Origin: an uncultured Eubacteriales bacterium
Lineage (GTDB): Bacteria > Bacillota > Clostridia > Oscillospirales > Acutalibacteraceae
Assembly (NCBI GenBank): GCA_900315085.1
Contig: OMXW01000003.1
Span: forward strand, 1 to 40,998
Length of the DNA stretch: 40,998 nucleotides
Direction: 5' to 3'
The position numbers and the translations under genes are program-made. Position 1 is the stretch's first letter; the number at the start of each line of letters is the position of its first letter. The notes beneath the pieces are model-generated. The model did not search any database, had not been told where the DNA came from, and saw only the letters and a list, made by a program, of their open reading frames with translations. This document shows positions 13,041-19,834 of the stretch, piece by piece.

Positions 13041-15731
13041 TTACGGTTTCTGAATTGACGGCGCAATCACCGTTGCCGCTGCCCAGAACATCGCATAGAT
13101 AAGCACTTCGAGCGAGCCCATTACTCCCACGCCGGCGTAGAGCGCAAGGGTTGAAGCGATAAGCAGACCGATAATTACGGCGATAAGCTGGATCATGATC
13201 GCAAGCGAAATATTCTGCTTGATTTTTACGCAGCCGGAAACCGCTCTTGACATTGCGGAAGCCTTGCCGTTTGAAATAAGATACGAACGCGAGGTTTCCT
13301 CTACCACGCTTTGAGCCTCCTTGAGCACGTTACCGAGTCCTGTGGGCAGCACCTTTATGCTGCGATAGAACAGGTTGTAAAGCTTTGCGACAAGCTCGTC
13401 GTTGATGTTGTGGTCGGTTGTTCTGATAAGGAAGCTGATTCCGTTTGCCTCGGCGCGCTGAAGCTCGCTTTTTAGCTCGGGGTCGGCATGATATTTTGTT
13501 ACAATCATCGCCACAAGTCTGCCTGCGCGCGAAAGATATGTGATTTGTCTGTCGTCCTTTGAGTACTTTTCCTCGTAGTCGGCGGCAGGGGTTTCTACAT
13601 TATATTTTTCCATGAGTTGGCGCGAACCTACAAGAATACGTTCACCGTTGATCCAGCCTACAAGTCCCAGGTCGTCCTCATAGAGCACCGACTCAACCTC
13701 GGGCAGAGTTTCCTTTGTCTCGGTAACGACCGAATCAAAGGCGTTAGCTATCGGGTTGCCTGCTTCCTTGAGGATCGCTATGCCGCAGAGCAGAGACTCG
13801 TCAACGTTGAATTCCTCAAAGGTTTTTATTCCCTCAAGCTCAATCGTATCCGCAGGGAACAACTCGTTTGCGTCAAGCATGATCGCGGTGCTGTCGCAGA
13901 ACTGCTTGATTGACGGATAACCCGCAATCATTGAGCCGTATTCGTTTACGTTCTTGCACAGCCTCTTTACGGGAAAGTTGACCGCGAGAAGCGTTGCTAC
14001 GGGAATTCCCAGCGCGGTTATGAGCGCAAAGGTATTGATTGCGTCCGAGAACGAAAGCTTGACTACTCCGTACAGCAGCGCGACTACGAGTGCAGTTACC
14101 GTTGTAATGGGAGCCATTTTTGAAGCCAAGTCCTCGCTGGGGTCGGGCGCGTACGATATTTTAAGGAAGTTGGACGGGAATTTGGTTTTGTGCTGATATG
14201 CTATAAGCGTTTCCTCCGAGGGGGTGCCGCTCAGCATTTTATTTGCCACGCTTTCGTTGTTGTAAATTTTGGCGGCGTATTTTTGTCCCTTTGCGGATAC
14301 AAAGCGGAAGTTATCCCTTACCCTGACAACCATCAGCAGCTTGCCGAGGTTATTTGCGAAGAACGCAAGCAGCACAACCGAACAGTAGTAGTTGATATTG
14401 AAGCCCGACATATCGCCGAGGCAGAAAAAGCTTACCACTGTCTGAACCGCCGCCGCCACAGCCGCCACAGCTACCGCTGTATCGGAGTTGCCCTTGAATT
14501 TGAGCATGGGCGTCAGTCCGTTTGTCATAGCCACGCGGTTGAGCGCGATCGACGAGCCGATAAACAGGAAGTTGAACACCGCGTACGCCGCAGGCGCAAC
14601 CGGGATTCCGGAGATTATTGCGTCTGGGAACAGCCTTGCCGCAACGGTGATTATTATTGCCACAGCCGCGATTATTCCCGAAATAAGGCTGCGGAAAAAC
14701 AGCTTCTTAATATTTGAACTGAGCTCGTAGCGGATGCTGGACTCGTCGTCCTCGCCTGTGTAGTCCTCTACGGGAGTTGATTTTTCTTTTGGGGTGTCGG
14801 TGTCGTCAGACTCGTCCTTTGAGAAAAAGCCTACTACCGCCGACAGGATTTTTTCCTGAGTGGTGCGGCTGTCCTCGGGAGCTTCTTCCTCCTGAGCTTC
14901 GGGCTTTGGCTCGGGCTTGATTACATGTGCCATGACCGACGGATTCTTTGAGCGTATGTATTCCTCATACTGCCCTGCCACAACGTCGGAGAAGCGCCCT
15001 GCCTTAACGTTTAATATATTTGAAGGCTCGTCAAGCTGATAAACCGGAACCTTTGACACTACCCTTTGAGCAGACTTGGTGTCGGATTCGTTTGCCGCGA
15101 AGAGCTCCTTGTACTTTTCCTTGCTCTCCTTTTCGCGCTTTTCCGCCTCCTGCTCGTACTTTTCGGTGTCGAGGTCGATATCGATTGACTCTATACTCTC
15201 GATTCTGCTCGTCTCGCGGAACTGCTCGATTTCTCCGATTACGTCTCCTGCAAACTGCGTGCCCTCGGCGTATTCGGGGGTGAGGGTGACGATTTTTGTT
15301 TCCTCGGGCTTTGGAGCTTCCTCCGCCTTCTTTTCTTCCTCTGCCGCCTTTTCGGCCTCAGCCTGCTTTTGCTCCTCGTCAAGCTGCTCGGGAGTTTTTA
15401 CGCTCTCCTGACTTCCGTCCATCATCAGCTCGGTTTGGATCGTGGTTGCGGTTTTGTCGCCGACTATGCTGTTTTCTGCCTTGTTCTTTGAACCCTTCTT
15501 ATCCTTTTTGCCGTCGCTGTCCACCACGGTGAGGGGGTCGGCATTTGTAAGACGCGGCTTTTTGTCGGCGTTGCTGAAGATATCCTGTACCTTCGGCTTT
15601 GCGCGGTATTTCTGTGCAGTCTTTTTCATCTGCTCGGATTCCGCTAATTCGTGACTCTCCTCGAGGATGCTCTGGATTTCAAGCTCTTTTAACAGATTTT
15701 CTCTTTTGTCCTGATCCGACAAAGCTGTCAC
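13041..15731 (-). CDS. degenerate P-type-ATPase-like membrane protein with long charged N-terminus
   Basis: 896 residues. Residues 1-340 are hydrophilic, rich in Glu/Lys/Asp and low in complexity (EEQKQAEAEKAAEEEKKAEE). Hydrophobic segments follow near 345-367, 373-398, 415-440, 448-468, 540-558 and 563-585, and two more near 842-865 and 870-892. The order matches heavy-metal P-type ATPases, but key motifs are changed. The membrane CPC region reads LGIPVATLL. The phosphorylation motif DKTGT reads DANEL at 620-624 (IMLDANELFP). VGWINGERILVGSRQLMEKY at 691-710 matches the nucleotide-domain V.G..V.VG segment. TGDN reads TTDHN at 771-775, and TGDGxNDxxAL reads ISNGKASAM. Only the candidate Asp survives, without its KTGT, so ion pumping is very unlikely. 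Start ATG 15731 overlaps the rlmB stop by four bases. Confidence 0.85.
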   Translation of the reverse strand: MTALSDQDKRENLLKELEIQSILEESHELAESEQMKKTAQKYRAKPKVQDIFSNADKKPRLTNADPLTVVDSDGKKDKKGSKNKAENSIVGDKTATTIQTELMMDGSQESVKTPEQLDEEQKQAEAEKAAEEEKKAEEAPKPEETKIVTLTPEYAEGTQFAGDVIGEIEQFRETSRIESIESIDIDLDTEKYEQEAEKREKESKEKYKELFAANESDTKSAQRVVSKVPVYQLDEPSNILNVKAGRFSDVVAGQYEEYIRSKNPSVMAHVIKPEPKPEAQEEEAPEDSRTTQEKILSAVVGFFSKDESDDTDTPKEKSTPVEDYTGEDDESSIRYELSSNIKKLFFRSLISGIIAAVAIIITVAARLFPDAIISGIPVAPAAYAVFNFLFIGSSIALNRVAMTNGLTPMLKFKGNSDTAVAVAAVAAAVQTVVSFFCLGDMSGFNINYYCSVVLLAFFANNLGKLLMVVRVRDNFRFVSAKGQKYAAKIYNNESVANKMLSGTPSEETLIAYQHKTKFPSNFLKISYAPDPSEDLASKMAPITTVTALVVALLYGVVKLSFSDAINTFALITALGIPVATLLAVNFPVKRLCKNVNEYGSMIAGYPSIKQFCDSTAIMLDANELFPADTIELEGIKTFEEFNVDESLLCGIAILKEAGNPIANAFDSVVTETKETLPEVESVLYEDDLGLVGWINGERILVGSRQLMEKYNVETPAADYEEKYSKDDRQITYLSRAGRLVAMIVTKYHADPELKSELQRAEANGISFLIRTTDHNINDELVAKLYNLFYRSIKVLPTGLGNVLKEAQSVVEETSRSYLISNGKASAMSRAVSGCVKIKQNISLAIMIQLIAVIIGLLIASTLALYAGVGVMGSLEVLIYAMFWAAATVIAPSIQKP

Positions 15732-16489
15732 TTCCTTTCTGTTCTGCCGTCCATTGCGCGGTACATCAGTATTCCCGCCGCAACCGAGGCATTTAATGAA
15801 TTAATGTTTCCCTTCATCGGAAGCGAAACTATTACGTCGCATTTTTCACGCACAAGTCGCGAAAGCCCTTTGCCCTCGTTTCCTACCACTATGGCGCAGG
15901 CTCCCGAAAAATCGCATTTTCTGTAATCGGTGCCGTTCATGTCGGCTCCGTATACCCATACGCCCTTTGACTTTAAGTCGTCTATCAGGGCGGCGATATT
16001 TGTTACCCTTGCAACGCGCATGTACTCAACCGCACCTGCCGAAGCCTTGCCGACGGTGTAGCTTAGTCCCGCGCTGCGCCGCTTTGGGATGATTACGCCG
16101 TGAACTCCCGCGCATTCGGCTGTTCTGATTACCGCGCCGAGATTGTGCGGATCTTCAAGCTCGTCCAAAATCACAAGAAACGGAGCTTCATCCCGGCTTT
16201 GGGCGTAGTCGAGTATTTCCTCGACCGTGCAGTAGTCCTTGACGGCGGCGAACGCGATTATTCCCTGATGAGGCGCGCCCGCGCTGATGTAGTCAAGCTT
16301 TGCGCGGTCTACCTCCTTGACTGGTATCTGCTTATCCCTCGCCTTGGCAAGAATTCCTACTACCGCTCCGCTTTTCTCGCCCCTCGCGACAAGTATTTTG
16401 TCAATTGGTCTGCTGCCGCGCAGGGCTTCGCTTACGGGATTTCTGCCCGAAATAACGTCCGATTTTCTTTCAGTGTTCTTTTCTTTCAT
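15728..16489 (-). CDS. rlmB: 23S rRNA (guanosine-2'-O-)-methyltransferase RlmB-like (TrmH/SpoU)
   Basis: 253 residues from the ATG at 16489, which follows GCGAGGATTTGGC; the frame is open to 16543 without a better site. The N-terminal substrate-binding domain is DVISGRNPVSEALRGSRPID (about 10-80). The SPOUT domain has the three TrmH motifs: LDELEDPHNLGAVIRTAE, IVVGNEGKGLSRLV and VSLPMKGNINSLNASVAAGI. It uses S-adenosylmethionine to 2'-O-methylate a guanosine, by family knowledge G2251 of 23S rRNA; other RNA targets are possible. It heads the operon with the P-type-ATPase-like gene and rpe. Confidence 0.93.
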   Translation of the reverse strand: MKEKNTERKSDVISGRNPVSEALRGSRPIDKILVARGEKSGAVVGILAKARDKQIPVKEVDRAKLDYISAGAPHQGIIAFAAVKDYCTVEEILDYAQSRDEAPFLVILDELEDPHNLGAVIRTAECAGVHGVIIPKRRSAGLSYTVGKASAGAVEYMRVARVTNIAALIDDLKSKGVWVYGADMNGTDYRKCDFSGACAIVVGNEGKGLSRLVREKCDVIVSLPMKGNINSLNASVAAGILMYRAMDGRTERK

Positions 16490-16523
16490 GCCAAATCCTC
16501 GCAAATTTATTATATTCCACTTT

Positions 16524-16532
16524 AGTATAACA
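16524..16532 (-). promoter_or_regulatory. extended -10 promoter of the rlmB operon
   Basis: Minus strand TGTTATACT (TGn plus TATACT), about 35 bp upstream of the rlmB start. No good -35 is visible, as is common with extended -10 promoters. Confidence 0.5.
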
Positions 16533-16633
16533 TATTTTTTCAAAATAAGATAGTCTTTTGAGGAAATTATAGCCGATAAAATGTATTTATACTATTTTCA
16601 ATTAATAAGCTTTACAACAGATGTTAAAGTGAT

Positions 16634-17173
16634 TTATTTGATAATAGTAAATAATGCGTCCGCTCCGAAATCATAGCCTATGGGCGGTATTCCGTACTGA
16701 CCTGATATTTTGTCGGCAAAGAGCTGATTTTTTGGCGGAAAAGGCGTAAAGCTGAAATAAAACGCCAGAAGCAAAAACAGTGTGCACAGCGCGGCAGGAA
16801 ACAAACTTTCAAGATTCAGATGGCTTTTTGAGAGGATATATGAGAAAATTTGAGCCGTCAAAACGGAAACCGAAGCAATTAACAGCTCGGAGTTTTTGCC
16901 GTTAAGTACAGTTGACAGCGACAAATACAGCCCCAGCAGCAGGCACATTGACGAGGCTTTAACTACCGCGAGCCTGTGTAGCCCTTTTCCGAGGCAGAGC
17001 AATTCAAGCATTGACCACGCAAGGTAAGGCAAAAACAGCGTTTTGGCGTATTCCCACGGACTTGAATTTACGCTGCCGAACAGCACGCCCGACAGCCCGT
17101 AGTTTGAGAGCGTGTAAAGATTTCTCATAAATATGCAGCCGACCGCGGTGAACAGACAGCCCGCTATTTCCAT
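16634..17173 (-). CDS. DUF6512-like membrane protein, 5' end in another frame (frameshift)
   Basis: The 179-residue ORF has five hydrophobic segments, a SVNSSPWEYAKTLFLPYLAW motif like the 'VNESVWEH.K..F.P' signature of DUF6512-type membrane proteins, and a final IPPIGYDFGADALF tail. Its ATG at 17173 has no ribosome site. A start with GGAGG does exist at 17201, in the other frame, and encodes MKTAQKIYFYGN. Removing one base from the A6 or T5 run at about 17174-17190 joins the two as MKTAQKIYFMEIAGCLF, restoring the expected N-terminal helix. So this is either a real frameshift, slippage at a homopolymer, or a sequence error. Function unknown. Confidence 0.7.
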   Translation of the reverse strand: MEIAGCLFTAVGCIFMRNLYTLSNYGLSGVLFGSVNSSPWEYAKTLFLPYLAWSMLELLCLGKGLHRLAVVKASSMCLLLGLYLSLSTVLNGKNSELLIASVSVLTAQIFSYILSKSHLNLESLFPAALCTLFLLLAFYFSFTPFPPKNQLFADKISGQYGIPPIGYDFGADALFTIIK

Positions 17174-17201
17174 AAAAATAAATTTTTTGTGCAGTTTTCA
17201 T

Positions 17202-17555
17202 ACACCTCCGAAAAATTACAGAATTGAATTATTTTTCTTTGGAATTATAAGCCCGAATTTATTTTCCTGAGCGGAATTTATACGTTTTGTATAGTTCTTT
17301 AATTTCAAATAAATGTTGAAAACTATGTTAAAAGTGTTAAACACACAGCTGTGTAAAATCAAAAGCAAGGTAATATTTTCCTCAGTTATCCGTTTGTACC
17401 ACGGTTTTTAATATTTTCCACATAGTTTTTAACATTCTAAATAAGAATAATGATGATTACAAATTGTATATTTTTAAAGTCAATGAGTTTTTAGAATAAT
17501 TAAAATTTCATTTTTCTCATTCACAAAAATATCACCATGATTTGTTACAAAATCA
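17202..17555. other. 354-bp AT-rich gene-free stretch with DnaA-box-like motifs
   Basis: No ORF with a ribosome site is present. It contains TTTTCCACA (17414-17422), TTTTACACA on the minus strand (17351-17359, read as TGTGTAAAA), the near-match TGTTGAAAA at about 17313-17321, and the perfect 12-bp palindrome ACACAGCTGTGT at 17344-17355. On the minus strand TTGTAA, 17 bp, TAGAAT is a possible promoter for the DUF6512-like gene. A weak hairpin (ATGATTT/AAATCAT) just past the spmB stop may be its terminator. Confidence 0.5.
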
Positions 17556-18062
17556 TTACAAAAAATTCTTGACAACGATCACGCTTACGGCAAATGCAGT
17601 TAAATCCGCCGCTATTGCAGCGACGAGTGTGTGACGCACATTTCTTATGCCTATGCTGCCGTAATACATTGCCACCGCGTAAAAGGTGGTTTCGCTTGAA
17701 CCCGCGATTACCGAGGCTACTCTGCCGGCGAAGCTGTCCGGCCCGCACTGCTCATAGACCGAAATCAGCAGCGCGCTTGAACCGCTGCCCGACACAGGGC
17801 GAAGCATTGCCATTGGCACAACCTCCTTTGGAAATCCCAAAAAATCGGCGGCAGGCTGAACGAATTTACAGATTGCGTCCACCGCTCCGCTTGACCGCAG
17901 CAGGCTGACAGCGAAAACAAGTCCGATTATGGTTGGCGCTATCTGAAAGAGCACCCCGGCGCCCTCGCGCGCCCCCTGGATGAAGCAGTCAAACACTGGC
18001 ACGCGCTTTATTAAGCCGAAGCAGACTATTGCCGCGGCAAAAAGCGGCATTGCGAACTCCAA
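17556..18062 (-). CDS. spmB: spore maturation protein B
   Basis: 168 residues from TTG 18062, which lies 7 bp behind GGGAGG and one base after the spmA stop; the longer frame to 18077 includes the ribosome site itself. It is a nucleoside-recognition/Gate-type membrane protein with segments AMPLFAAAIVCFGLIKRVPV, GAGVLFQIAPTIIGLVFAVS, LRPVSGSGSSALLISVYEQC and AGSSETTFYAVAMYYGSIGI, the last two being SpmB signatures. In Bacillus subtilis SpmA and SpmB are needed for core dehydration of the spore; homologues also occur in non-sporulating clostridia, so presence alone does not prove sporulation. Confidence 0.92.
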   Translation of the reverse strand: MEFAMPLFAAAIVCFGLIKRVPVFDCFIQGAREGAGVLFQIAPTIIGLVFAVSLLRSSGAVDAICKFVQPAADFLGFPKEVVPMAMLRPVSGSGSSALLISVYEQCGPDSFAGRVASVIAGSSETTFYAVAMYYGSIGIRNVRHTLVAAIAADLTAFAVSVIVVKNFL

Positions 18063-18063
18063 G

Positions 18064-18651
18064 TTATTTCCTCCCAACTTTGAATTTATTAAGTCCTATT
18101 GCCAGGGTGAGCGCGACCGCAAGCGCGCAAGCCGAGCTTATCCAGACGCAGGTCATTATTTCAAACGGAGCCTTGCTGCCGTAGCTCTGCCTGAGAGTGC
18201 CGAGCATTGTGGGTAGAAGCTGCAGCGAAGCGGTATTCATTACCACAAATATCACCATTTCATCGCTGGCGGTTTTGCTGCCGCCGTTTAATTTGTTCAA
18301 CCCCTGCATAGCTTTTAGCCCGAAAGGAGTTGCCGTGTTGCCCAAGCCCAAAAGATTTGCGCTGATATTCATAGTAATGCTTCCGAAGGTCTCGCCCTGA
18401 GGGTCAAGGTTCGGGAACAGAAGCCGCAGAAGCGGTGAAAAGACCTTTGCAATAAGCGCGGTAAATCCGCTTTTTTCAGCGATTTTCATTATTCCCGACC
18501 ACAGACACATTACGCCCGCCATTGTGATGAGCAGCTCAATTGCCGCCGCTCCGCTGTCAATTACCGCCGTTGAAAGCTCCTGAGTGTTTCCGCAGACAAC
18601 CGAGCAGATTATGCTTGCGACAACGATTGCGCTCCAGATGTAATTTAACAT
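18064..18651 (-). CDS. spmA: spore maturation protein A
   Basis: 195 residues from ATG 18651, 5 bp behind GGGGAGA; the frame runs on to 18711 without support. It has the SpmA membrane layout with signature segments MAGVMCLWSGIMKIAEKSGF, LFPNLDPQGETFGSITMNIS, ANLLGLGNTATPFGLKAMQG and VVMNTASLQLLPTMLGTLRQ. It precedes spmB with almost no gap, so the two are cotranslated. Its 5' region is shared with the divergent AbrB-like gene and holds repeated TTGACA/TGTCAA half-sites. Confidence 0.93.
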   Translation of the reverse strand: MLNYIWSAIVVASIICSVVCGNTQELSTAVIDSGAAAIELLITMAGVMCLWSGIMKIAEKSGFTALIAKVFSPLLRLLFPNLDPQGETFGSITMNISANLLGLGNTATPFGLKAMQGLNKLNGGSKTASDEMVIFVVMNTASLQLLPTMLGTLRQSYGSKAPFEIMTCVWISSACALAVALTLAIGLNKFKVGRK

Positions 18652-18704
18652 ATATCTCCCCGTTTCCGCAAAAAGAATAAAGATTGTCAAGTTTTTGACA
18701 TTTA

Positions 18705-18733
18705 TTGACAAACTATCCGTTAAATGGTAAAAT
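18705..18733 (+). promoter_or_regulatory. sigma-A promoter of the AbrB-like gene, with TGTCAA repeats
   Basis: Perfect TTGACA (18705-18710), 17-bp spacer, TAAAAT (18728-18733). A second TTGACA lies at 18695-18700 and an inverted copy, TGTCAA, at 18685-18690. The region lies between divergent genes. Confidence 0.82.
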
Positions 18734-18762
18734 AATTAAAAGTCCCGAAAGGAATAAGAGTT

Positions 18763-19002
18763 ATGATTTTTACTAATTTTAAAGAAATCGACAGCGCGGG
18801 AAGAATTGTTATTTCAAAGGATATTCGCAAACATCTTAACCTTAACGCGGGCGACGTCCTGCAAATCAACGCCGACGACGAGTGCATCACAATCAGAAAA
18901 GCCGAGGCAAAATGCGTGTTCTGCAATTCGCTTGAGGATCTGATTGAGTTTCAGGGCAAGCACATATGCAAAGCCTGCGCCGAAAAGCTTTCTCATCAAT
19001 AA
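18763..19002 (+). CDS. AbrB/SpoVT-like DNA-binding protein with a C-terminal four-cysteine motif
   Basis: 79 residues. Positions 5-48 are a SpoVT/AbrB swapped-hairpin domain (EIDSAGRIVISKDIRKHLNL, AGDVLQINADDECITIRKA). The tail holds CVFCNSLEDLIEFQGKHICK-AC, two CxxC pairs about 16 residues apart that look like a zinc ribbon. Start: ATG at 18763 with AAAGGAATAAGAG upstream. It has its own consensus promoter and precedes the phosphopantetheinyl transferase gene by 23 bp in the same direction. Such proteins are transition-state or autoregulatory repressors; the target here is unknown. Confidence 0.9.
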   Translation: MIFTNFKEIDSAGRIVISKDIRKHLNLNAGDVLQINADDECITIRKAEAKCVFCNSLEDLIEFQGKHICKACAEKLSHQ

Positions 19003-19025
19003 ATATATTACAGGGTGAGAAAAAT

Positions 19026-19634
19026 ATGAATTTTAGCTGCAAAACAAAAATTTACCTTGCGGACATAAACCGTGTTGACGAAAGCAGGCTGTCTGAGCTG
19101 AGCCGTGAGAGGGCTGAAAAAGCAGTGAGATACAAAATGGCTGACGACAGAAAACGGAGTATTTCCGCGGGCTTATTGCTGAGCAGATTTTTACCCGACA
19201 CAAGAATACACACCGATGAATTCGGCAAGCCGAGAGCCGAAAGCGGAGTTTGCTTTAATCTTTCACACAGCGGAGACTACGCGGTTTTGGCGGTAGCTGA
19301 CAATGAAATCGGAGTTGATATTGAGCGCGCAAGGGACATTACCGCGCTTAAAATGGGAAAAATCGTGTTCTGTGAAAACGAGATGGAGCTGCTTGAAAAA
19401 TCGGGCGGCAATACCCGGCTGTTTTTTGATTTGTGGACAAAAAAAGAAGCCCTGCTTAAATGCATGGGCAAGGGCTTTCACCGAAACGCAAAGAGCGTTG
19501 ATGTGAGCGGCGATTATTATGACGAGGACAAAACGCGTTATTATTTTAAGCTTTACCGATTTGATGATTACACGCTCGCGGCGTGCTCGACAATAGATAA
19601 TTTTCCGGACAATTTAGAGTTTGTTGAAGTATAA
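19026..19634 (+). CDS. 4'-phosphopantetheinyl transferase (Sfp type)
   Basis: 203 residues from ATG 19026, behind AGGGTGAG; the frame opens earlier inside the AbrB-like gene. Sfp-family motifs are present: FNLSHSGDYAVLAV (about 77-90), IGVDIERAR with metal-binding Asp98 and Glu100, and FDLWTKKEALLKCMGKGF with Trp137, Lys140, Glu141 and Lys145. It moves the phosphopantetheine arm of coenzyme A onto the serine of carrier proteins. acpP at 30927-31154 is the only carrier protein in the window and a plausible substrate. No AcpS-type enzyme is visible here, so whether this enzyme serves primary fatty acid synthesis is open. Confidence 0.92.
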   Translation: MNFSCKTKIYLADINRVDESRLSELSRERAEKAVRYKMADDRKRSISAGLLLSRFLPDTRIHTDEFGKPRAESGVCFNLSHSGDYAVLAVADNEIGVDIERARDITALKMGKIVFCENEMELLEKSGGNTRLFFDLWTKKEALLKCMGKGFHRNAKSVDVSGDYYDEDKTRYYFKLYRFDDYTLAACSTIDNFPDNLEFVEV

Positions 19635-19650
19635 AAGGATTATAAAATAT

Positions 19651-19771
19651 ACGTAGTGGCGCACCCATGTGTGCGCCATAAGGCGTTGAGAAACGCTTTG
19701 ATTAATTAGGTACAATCGGACGTAATTAAAACGTCGGTTCAAGGGCGAACACACAGGTTCACCCCTACGTA
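19651..19771. repeat. 121-bp inverted-repeat element with TACGTA ends
   Basis: The left end (ACGTAGTGGCGCACCCATGT) and the reverse complement of the right end (ACGTAGGGGTGAACCTGTGT) are about 75% identical over 28 bp. It lies between convergent genes and contains no ORF. The ends resemble GTAGGGG-type intergenic repeats seen widely in gut clostridia. Confidence 0.65.
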
Positions 19772-19796
19772 GTTTCTCATAAAAAAGAGTGTATAA

Positions 19797-19831
19797 AATT
19801 AAGGCTGACGTTTTATTCGTCAGCCTTAATT
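19797..19831 (-). terminator. terminator of the beta-helix/Big2 gene
   Basis: A perfect 14-bp stem, AATTAAGGCTGACG (19797-19810) with CGTCAGCCTTAATT (19818-19831), with a T-rich tail on the minus strand. It starts 3 bp past the stop codon. Confidence 0.85.
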
Positions 19832-19834
19832 ACT

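Noticed and set aside
14190-14717. 175-codon plus-strand ORF opposite the P-type-ATPase-like gene
   Set aside because: Shadow ORF with a His/Arg-rich translation and no start signals.
17202-17555. Chromosomal origin of replication
   Set aside because: Only two good DnaA-box matches and no dnaA/dnaN/rpmH context; kept as a low-interest motif cluster.
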